Source: Aureimonas psammosilenae
Lineage (GTDB): Bacteria; Pseudomonadota; Alphaproteobacteria; Rhizobiales; Rhizobiaceae
Direction of reading: 5' to 3'
Assembly: GCF_009176975.1 (NCBI RefSeq)
Contig: NZ_WEZG01000011.1
Location: 62,001 to 126,000, forward strand
DNA: 64,000 nt
Shown: piece after piece, positions 52,743-62,859 of the stretch
Layout: every line of letters starts with the position of its first letter
How positions within the stretch are numbered: the first letter of the stretch is position 1
The notes under the pieces: generated by a model
The model's database searches: none
What the model was told of the DNA's origin: nothing
The model's input: the letters and a program-made list of their open reading frames with translations, nothing else
Position numbers and translations under genes: made by a program

Positions 52743-54401
52743 TCAGCCGCGCGTGACGAAGACCGTCACCATGGGCTTCTTGCCCCAGGCATTGTTGGCG
52801 GCGGCACGAACGGCACGACGGGCTGCTTCCCGAACGAGTTCGTTGTCCTTGCGCCGCTGGCGAGGAATGCTTTCCACCGCTTCGGCGACGGCGTCGATCA
52901 GAAGCTCTTCCATGTCGTCACCCTCGCCATCGCGCTTGGGCAAACCAACGCACACGACATCGGGATCGTCGCGCAGATCGGAATTGCCGGCAAGTTCGAC
53001 CAGAACGCTGACATGACCGGCATAGGAGAAACGCCGCCGTTCGGCGATGCCCATCTCCTCCTCGTTGCCGACCAGGAAACCGTCGCGATACAGGCGGCCG
53101 AAGGGCACCTGCTCCACGATCTCCGCCGCGCCCGGCGCAAGGCGCAGCATGCGACCATCGCGGACACGAACGACCTCCTTCACGCCGAGCGACTTCGCCA
53201 GTTCCTCATGAGCGGTCAGGTGCGCCGATTCGCCATGGACGGGAACCGCGATCCTCGGCTTGATCCAGTCGTACATCTGCCGAAGCTCGGCCCGACGCGG
53301 ATGGCCCGACACGTGAACCAGAGCGTCGCCATCTTCGAGGATGTCGATGCCGCGCTCGATGAGCAGGTTCTGGATATCCACGATCCCCCGCTCATTGCCG
53401 GGAATCGTGCGCGACGAGTAGATGACGAGATCGCCTTTCGACAAGGCGATCTGCGGGTGATCGTCTCGCGCGATGCGGGCCAGCGCCGCGCGCGGCTCGC
53501 CCTGGCTGCCGGTCATCAGGATCACGGCCTTGTCGCGCGGCAGATAGCCGAACTCGCTTTCGTCCACGAACGGCGGGACGCCGTCGAGATATCCGAGTTC
53601 GTTGGCCACATCGACCACGCGGCGCATGGAACGGCCCATCAGCAATGTCTGCCGGCCAGCAGCGGCCGCCGCCAAAGCCACGGCCTTGATGCGCCCGACA
53701 TTGGACGAGAATGTCGTGACGGCCACCCGGCCGGGTGATTTCTCGATGATGTCGGTAAGCGATTCTCCGACTTCCGATTCGCTCGGCGAGATGCCTTCGC
53801 GCAGCGCGTTGGTCGAGTCGCAGACGATGGCGAGAACGCCCTCCTCGCCGATCTCGCGCAAACGCTTCTCGTCCGTCGGGTCGCCGAGGGCGGGATGATG
53901 GTCGATCTTCCAATCGCCCGTATGGAGAACGGTGCCGAGCGGCGTCCTGATGGCGAGCGATACCGGTTCGGGGATCGAATGCGTGACGTTGATGGCTTCC
54001 AAGTCAAAGGGTCCGACCTTGAAGCGCTCCCCGGCCCGGAAGACGGTGACGGGGATCTTCGGCGCGCCGGGCTCACCCTCGCGCTTGGCTTGCAGCATCC
54101 CGGCGGTGAAAGGCGTGGCGAAGACCGGCACCTTCAAACGGGGCCACAGGCTTAGGAGAGCGCCGTAATGGTCCTCATGGGCGTGCGTGATGACGATGCC
54201 ATGCAGCGAGTCGCGATGCGCCTCGATGAAGGAGATGTCCGGCAGCACCAGTTCGACGCCCGGATGCTCAGGGCCGGCGAAGGACACGCCGCAGTCGATG
54301 ATGATCCACTCGCGATCTTCGGCGGGACCGTAACCGTAGAGAGCGAGATTCATGCCGATCTCGCCGACGCCGCCTAGCGGCAGAAAAACTAGTTCGTTCA
54401 A
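52743..54401 (-). CDS. rnj: Ribonuclease J
   Basis: Metallo-beta-lactamase/beta-CASP nuclease with 5'-3' exonuclease and endonuclease activity, acting in rRNA and mRNA processing. The zinc motif is HAHEDH at residues 73-78, with later MTGSQGEP and VSGHPRRAEL beta-CASP motifs. No ATG serves the start. The TTG at 54401 (giving MNELVFLPLGGVGEIGMN) matches rhizobial homologues and has GGAAAAGA upstream; a TTG 17 codons earlier (54452) is the longer option. The product is 552 residues. RNase E is also encoded in this window, as expected in alphaproteobacteria. It lies 76 bases after birA by this start. Confidence 0.95.
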   Translation of the reverse strand: MNELVFLPLGGVGEIGMNLALYGYGPAEDREWIIIDCGVSFAGPEHPGVELVLPDISFIEAHRDSLHGIVITHAHEDHYGALLSLWPRLKVPVFATPFTAGMLQAKREGEPGAPKIPVTVFRAGERFKVGPFDLEAINVTHSIPEPVSLAIRTPLGTVLHTGDWKIDHHPALGDPTDEKRLREIGEEGVLAIVCDSTNALREGISPSESEVGESLTDIIEKSPGRVAVTTFSSNVGRIKAVALAAAAAGRQTLLMGRSMRRVVDVANELGYLDGVPPFVDESEFGYLPRDKAVILMTGSQGEPRAALARIARDDHPQIALSKGDLVIYSSRTIPGNERGIVDIQNLLIERGIDILEDGDALVHVSGHPRRAELRQMYDWIKPRIAVPVHGESAHLTAHEELAKSLGVKEVVRVRDGRMLRLAPGAAEIVEQVPFGRLYRDGFLVGNEEEMGIAERRRFSYAGHVSVLVELAGNSDLRDDPDVVCVGLPKRDGEGDDMEELLIDAVAEAVESIPRQRRKDNELVREAARRAVRAAANNAWGKKPMVTVFVTRG

Positions 54402-54477
54402 CGTGTCAGTCTTTTCCGAACGGGGTCGACCGCGTGATGACCGGCCTCCCAAAGTCGATTGCGTGGATATAGGGCGG

Positions 54478-55266
54478 TCAACCCGCCGGCTGGATAGAAG
54501 GTGTGGAGGATTTGGAGCCGAGAGGAAAGACGTCTCCGGCCGAAACGAGACGAATTGCCCCGTCGTCTTCCTTCAGAAGAAGCCGCCCTTCCCGGTCGAG
54601 ACCGACAAAAGTGCCGACCATCGTGCGATCCTGCAGGTTGACGCGGCATGGCGCGCCGATGCCGGCGCAGTTCGCGATCCATCGCTCGCGAATGGCCGCG
54701 AAGTTGCCTCCGCGATCCCAGAACGCCAAGGCGCCTTCGATGCTTGCCGCCACCGCCGCGAAGACCTCGTCGACTTCGGCGCCGCAGCCTTCCTGCCGGA
54801 GCCCCGTCACCGGATAGGGCGTGTCGCTCGGGACATTGGCCACATTCACGCCGCAGCCGGCGACCACCGCCGTCCGTCCGTCAGGCAGACGCTCGCTTTC
54901 GATGAGGATGCCGGCGCATTTCCGCCCGCCGATCAGAACGTCATTCGGCCACTTGATGGAAACTTCGGCCGACGCCAAGCTCGGCAAGGTGGAGAGCGCT
55001 TCGCAAAGGCCGAGCGACACCACGAGAGGGAGATTGTGCAGCGCTTCCTGCGGCGAAGGGTTGATGAGAAGCAGGCTGGAATAAAGGTTGCCGCGCTCCG
55101 ACACCCAGGTGCGAGCGCGCCGCCCGCGCCCTGCCGCCTGACGGGCTGCCGTCACCCAAAGCGGTCCGGGGTCCCCGGACCGCGCAGCTTCCATGGCGAC
55201 CGTGTTGGTCGAGCCGACCTCATCGAGCGCGAGATGTCGGCGAACCTTGGAAGCCTTTGCCGTCAA
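54478..55266 (-). CDS. birA: Biotin--[acetyl-CoA-carboxylase] ligase (class I, no DNA-binding domain)
   Basis: Activates biotin to biotinyl-AMP and attaches it to AccB and other biotin enzymes. The 262-residue product starts at a TTG four bases after the nuoN stop and begins directly with the catalytic domain (LALDEVGSTNT). The biotin/ATP loop is GRGRRARTW and the lysine motif is SIKWPNDVL. There is no N-terminal helix-turn-helix, so it is not the repressor type of BirA. A longer open frame overlapping nuoN was rejected because it shows no family similarity. The location after nuoN is usual for this order. Confidence 0.93.
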   Translation of the reverse strand: MTAKASKVRRHLALDEVGSTNTVAMEAARSGDPGPLWVTAARQAAGRGRRARTWVSERGNLYSSLLLINPSPQEALHNLPLVVSLGLCEALSTLPSLASAEVSIKWPNDVLIGGRKCAGILIESERLPDGRTAVVAGCGVNVANVPSDTPYPVTGLRQEGCGAEVDEVFAAVAASIEGALAFWDRGGNFAAIRERWIANCAGIGAPCRVNLQDRTMVGTFVGLDREGRLLLKEDDGAIRLVSAGDVFPLGSKSSTPSIQPAG

Positions 55267-55270
55267 CGTC

Positions 55271-56710
55271 TTAGAGCAGGCTGCGCGCTGCGGCCTGCGC
55301 CGCGGCCAGAAGTGGCCCGGCGAAGACGATGTAGACCGGGAAGATGAACAGGGTCGAGAGCGCGAGCACGCCGCGAAGTTCCATGCTCGCCGGTGCCAGC
55401 GGCGCATTCGGCTCGTCGAACCACATCACCTTCACGATGCGCAGGTAGTAGAACAAGCTCACGACCGACGTCACGACGCCGATGATCGCCAGAGGCCACA
55501 GTCCCGCACCGACCGCCGCCATGAACACGTAGTACTTGGCGATGAAGCCGCCGAGCGGCGGAAGGCCGGCGAGCGACAACATGAGAATCGTCAGCGCGAG
55601 CGCCATGCCGGGATTGGTCTGCGACAGGCCGTTCAATTCGTAGACGTCTTGCGTCACGCCATCGCGGCGACGCATCGCCATGATCACGGCGAAGACGCCG
55701 AGCGACATGACCATGTAGATCGCCATATAAACGGCAACGCCGCGCACGCCCGCCTCGTCACCGGCGGCAAGACCCACCAGTGCGTAGCCCATATGCCCGA
55801 TCGACGAATAAGCCATCAGCCGCTTGATGTTGCGCTGGCCGATCGCGGCGAACGCGCCGAAGGCCATCGACAAGATCGACACGAACACGAGTACCTGCCG
55901 CCAGTCGGCGACGTAAGGACCAAAGCCCTCCATCGTGAAGCGCGTGAGAAGCCCCATCGCGGCGACCTTGGGCGCGGACGCAAAGAAGGCTGTCACCGGT
56001 GTCGGCGAGCCCTCGTAGACGTCCGGCGTCCACATATGGAACGGCACGACGGAGAGTTTGAAGGCGAGACCCGCGATCACGAAGACGAGGCCGACCAGCA
56101 GGCCGAACGAGCGGTTCTCCACCGTCAAGGCACGGGCGATGGCCTGGAACTCGATCTGGCCGGTGAAGCCGTAAACCATCGACGCGCCGTAGAGGAGGAT
56201 GCCCGACGACAGCGCGCCGAGCACGAAATACTTCAGGCCCGCCTCGGTGCTCTTCACGCTGTCGCGGTTGAAGGCGGCGACGACGTAGGAGGACAGCGAA
56301 AGGAGTTCGAGGCCCATGTAAAGGGCGATGAGATCACCCGCCGACACCATCACCATCATGCCGACCGTTGCCAGACAGATGATGACCGGGAACTCGAAGC
56401 GGTTGAAGTGATCGGACTCCGAATAGCCGACCGTCATCACGAGAGCGGCGGCCGAGCCGATCAGCACGACGATCTTCATGAAGCGGGCGAAGGCGTCGAG
56501 TTCGAACGAACCGGAGAAGGCACGGCCATCCGGCGTGAAGAAGATCAGCCGGGCGGCCGTCACGATCAGCAGCGCGACCGCGAGCGAGGTCATGAAACGC
56601 GTGCTACGCTCGCCGGAAAAGACGCCGATCATCAGAAGCACCATCGCGCCGACGCCGAGGATCACCTCGGGCATCGCAATGGACAGGCTGGCGGAAAAGT
56701 CAGGTGTCAT
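55271..56710 (-). CDS. nuoN: NADH-quinone oxidoreductase subunit N
   Basis: Proton-pumping antiporter-like membrane subunit of complex I, 479 residues with about 14 hydrophobic segments. Conserved family pieces include the [21 protein letters not shown] motif with the key lysine and [18 protein letters not shown]. It is the last nuo gene, 12 bases after nuoM and 4 bases before birA. Confidence 0.97.
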   Translation of the reverse strand: MTPDFSASLSIAMPEVILGVGAMVLLMIGVFSGERSTRFMTSLAVALLIVTAARLIFFTPDGRAFSGSFELDAFARFMKIVVLIGSAAALVMTVGYSESDHFNRFEFPVIICLATVGMMVMVSAGDLIALYMGLELLSLSSYVVAAFNRDSVKSTEAGLKYFVLGALSSGILLYGASMVYGFTGQIEFQAIARALTVENRSFGLLVGLVFVIAGLAFKLSVVPFHMWTPDVYEGSPTPVTAFFASAPKVAAMGLLTRFTMEGFGPYVADWRQVLVFVSILSMAFGAFAAIGQRNIKRLMAYSSIGHMGYALVGLAAGDEAGVRGVAVYMAIYMVMSLGVFAVIMAMRRRDGVTQDVYELNGLSQTNPGMALALTILMLSLAGLPPLGGFIAKYYVFMAAVGAGLWPLAIIGVVTSVVSLFYYLRIVKVMWFDEPNAPLAPASMELRGVLALSTLFIFPVYIVFAGPLLAAAQAAARSLL

Positions 56711-56722
56711 GGAATTGTCCGC

Positions 56723-58234
56723 TCAGTTGGCCGCCTGGGCGACCGAATTGGCCGACCCCAGTGCCGCGGTATAGTTCTGAACAAGCGCCTGCACCGAGGC
56801 TTCCGTCGCGTGGAATACCGGCATCGGGTAGATGCCGAAGAACACGGTCAGAACGGCGAGCGGGTAGAGCAGCGCCTTTTCGCGCGGGCTGAGGTCGAGG
56901 ATGTCCTTCAGGTTCTCCTTCGTCAGAGCCCCGAAGATGACCCGCCGATACAGCCAGAGCGCATAGGCCGCCGACCAGATCACGCCCGTCGCCGCGAAGA
57001 TCGCGACCCAGGTGTTCACCCGGAAGACGCCGAGCATCGTCAGGAACTCGCCGACGAAACCGCTCGTGCCCGGCAGACCGACATTGGCCATGGTGAAGAT
57101 CAGGAACATCGCCGCATAACCCGGCATCCGGTTGACGAGACCGCCATAGGCGTCGATCTCGCGGGTGTGGATGCGGTCGTAGACGACGCCGACGCACAGG
57201 AAGAGCGCGCCCGACACGAGGCCGTGGCTGAGCATCTGAAACAACGCGCCCTGGATGCCCTGCTCGTTCGCCGCGAAGATACCCATCGTGACGAAGCCCA
57301 TATGGGCGACAGACGAATAGGCGATCAGCTTCTTGATGTCCTCCTGCATCAGCGCGGTCAGCGACGTGTAGACGATCGCGACAACGGACAGCGTGAAGAC
57401 GAAGGTCGAGAAGTAGTCGGAGGCCAGCGGGAACATCGGGAGGGAGAAGCGAAGGAAGCCGTAGCCGCCGAGCTTCAAGAGGATGCCCGCGAGGATCACC
57501 GAGCCTGCCGTCGGTGCTTCGACGTGGGCATCCGGCAGCCAGGTGTGAACCGGCCACATCGGCATCTTCACCGCGAAGGAAGCGAAGAAGGCGAGCCACA
57601 ACCAGGTCTGCATGGAGGCCGGGAAGTTGTAGGCGAGAAGCTCCGGAATCGAACTCGTGCCGGCGGTCCAGTACATCGCCATGATGGCGACGAGCATCAG
57701 GACGGAACCGAGGAAGGTGTAGAGAAAGAACTTGTAGCTCGCGTAGACGCGCCGCTTGCCGCCCCAAACGCCGATGATGATGAACATCGGAATGAGGCTG
57801 CCTTCGAAGAAAATATAGAAGAGCACGATATCGAGCGCGCAGAAGACTCCGACCACCAGCACCTCCAGAAGGAGGAAGGCGATCATGTATTCCTTGACGC
57901 GCTTTTCCACCGACTCCCAGCTCGCCAGGATGCAGACCGGCAGCAGGAAGGTCGTGAGGATCACGAACAGCATGGAAATGCCGTCGACGCCCATGTGGTA
58001 GCTGATGCCGCCGGCGCCCATCCAGCTTGCCTGCTCCACCATCTGGAAGCCGGCCTGCGTGTTGTCGAAGCCGATCCAGATGAAGAGCGAGACGACGAAG
58101 GTGAAGACCGTCGTGATCAGCGCGATGCGGCGGATATTATTACGTCCTTCCGCGCTCGCATCGCTGGTGAAGGCGATGAGAGCGATGCCGACGAGCGGCA
58201 GGAAGGTGGTGAGGGAGAGGATTGGAAAGTCCAT
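56723..58234 (-). CDS. nuoM: NADH-quinone oxidoreductase subunit M
   Basis: Antiporter-like proton-pumping subunit of complex I, 503 residues, about 14 transmembrane segments. ATG 58234 ([16 protein letters not shown]) is chosen over a longer frame that enters nuoL. Typical motifs are [14 protein letters not shown] (loop and conserved Glu region nearby), [20 protein letters not shown] and [15 protein letters not shown]. The gap to nuoL is five bases. Confidence 0.97.
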   Translation of the reverse strand: MDFPILSLTTFLPLVGIALIAFTSDASAEGRNNIRRIALITTVFTFVVSLFIWIGFDNTQAGFQMVEQASWMGAGGISYHMGVDGISMLFVILTTFLLPVCILASWESVEKRVKEYMIAFLLLEVLVVGVFCALDIVLFYIFFEGSLIPMFIIIGVWGGKRRVYASYKFFLYTFLGSVLMLVAIMAMYWTAGTSSIPELLAYNFPASMQTWLWLAFFASFAVKMPMWPVHTWLPDAHVEAPTAGSVILAGILLKLGGYGFLRFSLPMFPLASDYFSTFVFTLSVVAIVYTSLTALMQEDIKKLIAYSSVAHMGFVTMGIFAANEQGIQGALFQMLSHGLVSGALFLCVGVVYDRIHTREIDAYGGLVNRMPGYAAMFLIFTMANVGLPGTSGFVGEFLTMLGVFRVNTWVAIFAATGVIWSAAYALWLYRRVIFGALTKENLKDILDLSPREKALLYPLAVLTVFFGIYPMPVFHATEASVQALVQNYTAALGSANSVAQAAN

Positions 58235-58239
58235 CGACC

Positions 58240-60213
58240 TCAGCGGCCTCCGACCATCATGAGGGTGACGAGGGCCGCGATGCCGATCAGCATCGCGAAC
58301 GCGTAGTGGTAGAGGTAGCCGGACTGAAGCCGGACCACGCGGTCGGTGACATCGAGAACGCGGGCCGAAATGCCATCCGGACCGAAACCGTCGATGACCT
58401 TTTGATCCCCCGTCTTCCAGAAGAAGCGACCGAGAGCCTTGGCCGAGCGCACGAACAGGAAGTCGTAGAGCTCGTCGAAGTACCACTTGTTCAGGAGGAA
58501 CTGGTACAGGCCGCGGTTGCGGGCCGCGATCTGGGCCGGCTTGTGCGGCGCGCGGATATAGAACGCGTAGGCCAGAACGAAGCCGAGAACCATCGCGATG
58601 GCGGGCGAGAGCTTCACCAGGAACGGCACCTCGTGCATTTCATGAAGCACGTGGTTCTCCGGACCGGTGAACAGGGCGCCGTGCCAGAACTCGCCATAGC
58701 CTTCGCCCACGAAGGGGTTGAAGAAGATGAGACCCGCGAAGAGCGCGCCGATGCCGAGGATGTAGAGCGGCACCAGCATCACCGGCGGCGACTCGTGGAT
58801 GTGGTGCATCACCTCGTGGCTGGCGCGCGGCTTGCCGTGGAAGGTGAGGAAGATCAGGCGCCACGAATAGAAGCTGGTCATTAGCGCCGCGATCACGGTC
58901 ATGCCGAAGGCGTAGAGCGCGAAGGGGTTGTGGCCGACGAAGGTCGCTTCGATGATCGCGTCCTTGGAATAATAGCCGGCGGTGAACGGGAAGCCGGTCA
59001 GGGCAAGCGTGCCGATGACCATCATCCAGTAGGTTTTCGGGATGTGCTTGCGCAGACCGCCCATGTTCCGCATGTCCTGCTCGTCGGACACGGCGTGGAT
59101 CACCGAGCCGGCGCCGAGGAACAGAAGCGCCTTGAAGAAGGCGTGCGTGAAGAGGTGGAACACCGCCGGGCCATAGGCACCGACGCCGATGGCTGCGAAC
59201 ATGTAGCCAAGCTGCGAACAGGTCGAATAAGCGATCACGCGCTTGATGTCGTTCTGCACGAGGCCGATCGTGGCGGCGAAGAAGGCGGTCGTCGCGCCGA
59301 TGAAGGTGACGACCGTCAAGGCCGTGTGCGACAGTTCGAACAGCGGCGACATGCGCGCCAGCATGAACACGCCCGCCGTCACCATCGTTGCGGCGTGGAT
59401 CAGGGCGGAAACCGGCGTCGGGCCTTCCATGGCGTCCGGCAGCCAGGTGTGGAGGCCGATCTGCGCCGACTTGCCCATCGCGCCGACGAACAGCAGCAGG
59501 CAGATGGTGGTCATCGCGCCGGCGACCGTCATCGTATAACCGGCGAACTGGAAGAACGGCGCGGAACCCGCCTCCCCGCCTTCCGCCATGCGCGTGCCGA
59601 GGTCGGCGGCGCCGGCGAAGATCGTGTCGAGGTTCAAGGACCCGAACACGACGAAGACACCGAAGATGCCGAGCGCGAAACCGAAGTCGCCGACGCGGTT
59701 GACGATGAACGCCTTCATGGCAGCCGCGCTCGCGGACGGGCGTTTATACCAGAAGCCGATCAGAAGGTAGGACGCGAGGCCGACGCCTTCCCAGCCGAAG
59801 AACATCTGAACGAGGTTGTTCGACGTCACCAGCATCAGCATGGCGAAGGTGAAGAGCGACAGGTAGCAGAAGAACCGCGGCCGATGCGGATCGTGATGCA
59901 TGTAGCCGATGGAGTAGGTGTGCACGAGCGCCGAGACCGTGTTCACCACCACCAGCATGACCAGCGTCAACCGGTCGATGCGCAGCGACCAGGACACGTC
60001 GAGTGTCCCGATACGCATCCATTCCAGTAGCGTGACATGCATGGTCTCGCCTTCGCCGCCGAAGAACGAGATGAAGCCGATCCAGGACAGGATCGCCGCG
60101 ACGATCATCAAACCGGTCGTGAGGTATTCCGACGCCTTCGCGCCGAGGGCGTTTCCGAAGAAGCCGACGGTGACGAAGCCGATAAGAGGCAGAAGGACGA
60201 TCAAGGCATACAT
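58240..60213 (-). CDS. nuoL: NADH-quinone oxidoreductase subunit L
   Basis: Distal antiporter-like subunit of complex I, 657 residues, with about 16 hydrophobic segments including the C-terminal lateral helix region (after about residue 520). Conserved segments are [36 protein letters not shown] and [24 protein letters not shown]. It lies seven bases after nuoK. The product is longer than the E. coli enzyme (613), mainly in the C-terminal part, as is usual in alphaproteobacteria. Confidence 0.97.
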   Translation of the reverse strand: MYALIVLLPLIGFVTVGFFGNALGAKASEYLTTGLMIVAAILSWIGFISFFGGEGETMHVTLLEWMRIGTLDVSWSLRIDRLTLVMLVVVNTVSALVHTYSIGYMHHDPHRPRFFCYLSLFTFAMLMLVTSNNLVQMFFGWEGVGLASYLLIGFWYKRPSASAAAMKAFIVNRVGDFGFALGIFGVFVVFGSLNLDTIFAGAADLGTRMAEGGEAGSAPFFQFAGYTMTVAGAMTTICLLLFVGAMGKSAQIGLHTWLPDAMEGPTPVSALIHAATMVTAGVFMLARMSPLFELSHTALTVVTFIGATTAFFAATIGLVQNDIKRVIAYSTCSQLGYMFAAIGVGAYGPAVFHLFTHAFFKALLFLGAGSVIHAVSDEQDMRNMGGLRKHIPKTYWMMVIGTLALTGFPFTAGYYSKDAIIEATFVGHNPFALYAFGMTVIAALMTSFYSWRLIFLTFHGKPRASHEVMHHIHESPPVMLVPLYILGIGALFAGLIFFNPFVGEGYGEFWHGALFTGPENHVLHEMHEVPFLVKLSPAIAMVLGFVLAYAFYIRAPHKPAQIAARNRGLYQFLLNKWYFDELYDFLFVRSAKALGRFFWKTGDQKVIDGFGPDGISARVLDVTDRVVRLQSGYLYHYAFAMLIGIAALVTLMMVGGR

Positions 60214-60220
60214 CGGCCGG

Positions 60221-60529
60221 TCAGCCTTTCATCGTGGACACGTCCTCGACCGCGATCGAGCCGCGATTGCGGAAGAAGACGACGAGGATTGCGAGACCGA
60301 TGGCCGCTTCGGCGGCGGCGACGGTCAGAATGAACAGCGCGAAGATCTGGCCGGCGAGATCGTTCAGAAAGGCCGAGAACGCGACGAGATTCAGGTTCAC
60401 CGAAAGCAGGATCATCTCGACCGACATCAGGATCGTGATGATGTTCTTCCGGTTGAGGAAGATGCCGAAGACGCCCGTAACGAACAGGATCGCGCCGACG
60501 GTGAGGTAATGGCCAAGGCCGATTTCCAT
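60221..60529 (-). CDS. nuoK: NADH-quinone oxidoreductase subunit K
   Basis: Small membrane subunit of complex I (102 residues, three transmembrane segments) with the conserved glutamates in [16 protein letters not shown] and [13 protein letters not shown] that form part of the proton path. Length and sequence are standard. It lies 15 bases after nuoJ. Confidence 0.97.
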   Translation of the reverse strand: MEIGLGHYLTVGAILFVTGVFGIFLNRKNIITILMSVEMILLSVNLNLVAFSAFLNDLAGQIFALFILTVAAAEAAIGLAILVVFFRNRGSIAVEDVSTMKG

Positions 60530-60544
60530 TGTTTCAGACCTTCC

Positions 60545-61162
60545 TCAGATGCCCTGTCCGCTTTTGACCTTGTGGATCTCGATCGCCGTCGCCGGGTTAC
60601 GGGCGACCTGCGCCGGGATCGACTGGCGACGCAGACGCGCCGTGTGGCGAAGCGTCAGCACGATCGCGCCGATCATGGCCACGAACAGGATCAGGGCCGC
60701 GAGCTGGAAGAACAGGATGTAGCGGGTGTAGAGCACATGCCCGATCGCCTCGATATTCGTGGTTTCGGCAAGGCTCGGCATGGGGAGGGCGGTCGCGATC
60801 GCGGGCGTCGGCGCGTAGTAGCTGCCGGACACGGCGATCACGAGTTCGGCGAAGAGAACAAGTCCGATGATCGCGCCGATCGGGGCATAGCTCAGCGCGC
60901 CGCGCTTCAACGCCTTGAAGTCGACATCCAGCATCATGACGACGAACAGGAACAGGACGGCCACCGCGCCGACATAAACGACGATCAGGATCAGGGCCAG
61001 GAACTCGGCTCCGGTCAGCAGGAACAGCCCCGCCGCCGCAACGAAGGTCAGGATCAGGAAAAGGACCGAGTGAACGGGATTGCGCGACAGGACCACGCAA
61101 AGCGCGGAACCGACCGTCACGAAAGCGAAGATATAGAAGAAAAGCGCCTGCAGGCCGAGCAT
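60545..61162 (-). CDS. nuoJ: NADH-quinone oxidoreductase subunit J
   Basis: Membrane subunit of complex I, 205 residues with five hydrophobic segments. Characteristic stretches are NPVHSVLFLILTFVAAAGLFLL and ALILIVVYVGAVAVLFLFVVMMLD. The roughly 102-base gap between nuoI and nuoJ is the largest inside this operon; no clear promoter or gene was found in it. Confidence 0.97.
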   Translation of the reverse strand: MLGLQALFFYIFAFVTVGSALCVVLSRNPVHSVLFLILTFVAAAGLFLLTGAEFLALILIVVYVGAVAVLFLFVVMMLDVDFKALKRGALSYAPIGAIIGLVLFAELVIAVSGSYYAPTPAIATALPMPSLAETTNIEAIGHVLYTRYILFFQLAALILFVAMIGAIVLTLRHTARLRRQSIPAQVARNPATAIEIHKVKSGQGI

Positions 61163-61264
61163 CGCCGGTATCCTAGGAAGCGTTGAACCGGACCTGAGGT
61201 CCGGTGCGCCATTTCGATGACGAAGAAGGCAGCGCGCTTGTTATGCGAGCCGCTTTCCAGCGGA

Positions 61265-61756
61265 TTAGCGGTATGGCGCGTCGAGCGCAATGTTCAGCGC
61301 GAGTTCGCGCTCCCAACGGTCGCCGTTGGCGAGGAGCTTTTCCTTGTCGTAGTAGAGCTCTTCGCGCGTTTCCGTGGAGAATTCGAAGTTCGGGCCTTCC
61401 ACGATGGCGTCCACCGGGCAGGCTTCCTGGCAGAAGCCGCAATAGATGCACTTCACCATGTCGATGTCGTAGCGCACGGTACGGCGGGTGCCGTCGTTGC
61501 GGCGCGGACCGGCCTCGATCGTGATGGCCTGCGCCGGGCAGATCGCCTCGCAAAGCTTGCAGGCGATGCAACGCTCTTCCCCGTTCGGGTAGCGGCGCAG
61601 CGCATGCTCACCGCGAAAGCGCGGACTGACCGGGTTCTTTTCGAACGGGTAGTTCACCGTCGCCTTAGGCTTAAAGAAGTAGCGCATGGTCAGCCGGATC
61701 GCGCCGACGAACTCGGCGAGAAACAGCGAACGAACGGTCTGTGCGATGGCATTCAT
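61265..61756 (-). CDS. nuoI: NADH-quinone oxidoreductase subunit I
   Basis: Peripheral-arm iron-sulfur subunit of complex I, 163 residues. Two 4Fe-4S motifs are present, [12 protein letters not shown] and [12 protein letters not shown], which bind clusters N6a and N6b. The N-terminus includes the amphipathic stretch [19 protein letters not shown] and the [18 protein letters not shown] lead-in typical of mitochondrial-type complex I. It lies 46 bases after nuoH. Confidence 0.97.
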   Translation of the reverse strand: MNAIAQTVRSLFLAEFVGAIRLTMRYFFKPKATVNYPFEKNPVSPRFRGEHALRRYPNGEERCIACKLCEAICPAQAITIEAGPRRNDGTRRTVRYDIDMVKCIYCGFCQEACPVDAIVEGPNFEFSTETREELYYDKEKLLANGDRWERELALNIALDAPYR

Positions 61757-61802
61757 GGCGGGCCTGAACGGTTCGAGGCGATGGGCGGAAGCGTCCGGCG
61801 GA

Positions 61803-62849
61803 TCAGCCGGTCGCTCCCGTAAGCTTCACGACGAAGGCGGTGATGACGACCATGGCGATGGAGATCGGAAGGAACACCTTCCAGCCAAGGCGCATAAGCT
61901 GGTCGTAGCGATAGCGGGGCACGAAAGCCTTCACCAGCGCGAACATGAAGAAGACGAGGCCGACCTTCAGAAGGAACCAGATGAAGCCCGGTATCCAAGT
62001 GAACGGCGCGAAGTTGAAGGGCGGCAGCCATCCCCCGAGGAAGAGGATCGAGGTCAGGCAGCACATCAGGGTGATGGCTGCGTACTCGCCCAGCATGAAC
62101 ATCATGTATGGGGTCGAACCGTACTCAACCATGAAGCCGGCGACGAGTTCGGACTCGGCTTCGGGCAAGTCGAAGGGCGGCCGGTTCGTCTCGGCCAGCG
62201 CCGAGATGAAGAACACGATGAACATCGGGAACAAGGACAGCCAATGCCAGTCCAGGAACGTGTTCGGCAGGCCGACCATGGTTCCAAGGCCCGTCTGCTG
62301 CGCCAGCACGATCTGCGTGAGATTCAACGAGCCGACGCAGAGCAGTACGGTCACGATGACGAAGCCGATCGAGACTTCGTAGGACACCATCTGCGCAGCC
62401 GAGCGAAGCGCGCCGAGGAAGGCGTATTTCGAGTTCGACGCCCAGCCGCCCATGATGACGCCGTACACCTCCAGCGAGGAGATCGCAAAAATGTAGAGGA
62501 TGCCGATATTTATGTCGGCGATCACCCAACCCTGCGCCACCGGCACCACCGCGAAGGTGGCAAGCGCCAGCGTCACCGCGACGAGCGGCGCCAGAAGGAA
62601 GACCGGCTTGTCGGCCGTCGCCGGGATCACCGGCTCCTTCAGCACGAACTTCAAGAGGTCGGCGAAGGACTGGAACAACCCGAAAGGACCGACGACGTTC
62701 GGACCGCGACGCAACTGCACCGCCGCCCAGATCTTGCGGTCGGCCAAAAGGATGTAGGCGACGAGCACCAGAAGAACGACGAGGAACAGGACGCTCTGGG
62801 CGAGGATGACGATCCCCGGCCAGACGTAGAGCGAGAAGAAGTCGATCAT
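61803..62849 (-). CDS. nuoH: NADH-quinone oxidoreductase subunit H
   Basis: Membrane subunit of 348 residues at the quinone-binding junction of complex I, eight transmembrane segments. Conserved stretches are [25 protein letters not shown], the glutamate-rich loop [21 protein letters not shown] and [15 protein letters not shown]-like [16 protein letters not shown] near the C-terminus. It lies ten bases after nuoG. Confidence 0.97.
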   Translation of the reverse strand: MIDFFSLYVWPGIVILAQSVLFLVVLLVLVAYILLADRKIWAAVQLRRGPNVVGPFGLFQSFADLLKFVLKEPVIPATADKPVFLLAPLVAVTLALATFAVVPVAQGWVIADINIGILYIFAISSLEVYGVIMGGWASNSKYAFLGALRSAAQMVSYEVSIGFVIVTVLLCVGSLNLTQIVLAQQTGLGTMVGLPNTFLDWHWLSLFPMFIVFFISALAETNRPPFDLPEAESELVAGFMVEYGSTPYMMFMLGEYAAITLMCCLTSILFLGGWLPPFNFAPFTWIPGFIWFLLKVGLVFFMFALVKAFVPRYRYDQLMRLGWKVFLPISIAMVVITAFVVKLTGATG

Positions 62850-62859
62850 GGTCCCGCTC

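Noticed and set aside
54402-54452. Longer RNase J N-terminus from the TTG at 54452
   Set aside because: The extra 17 residues (GGRSSRGRPRSEKTDT type) do not resemble RNase J N-termini; the TTG at 54401 fits better, although this is not certain.
55267-55407. Longer BirA N-terminus overlapping nuoN
   Set aside because: The extension is the antisense-like out-of-frame reading of the nuoN 3' end, Ser/Arg-rich, and does not form a helix-turn-helix domain.
55193-58306. Very long plus-strand open frame opposite nuoN-nuoM (and similar frames opposite dnaE, mrcA and rne)
   Set aside because: These are antisense shadows of GC-rich coding DNA, rich in Arg, His and Asp, with no recognisable domain.
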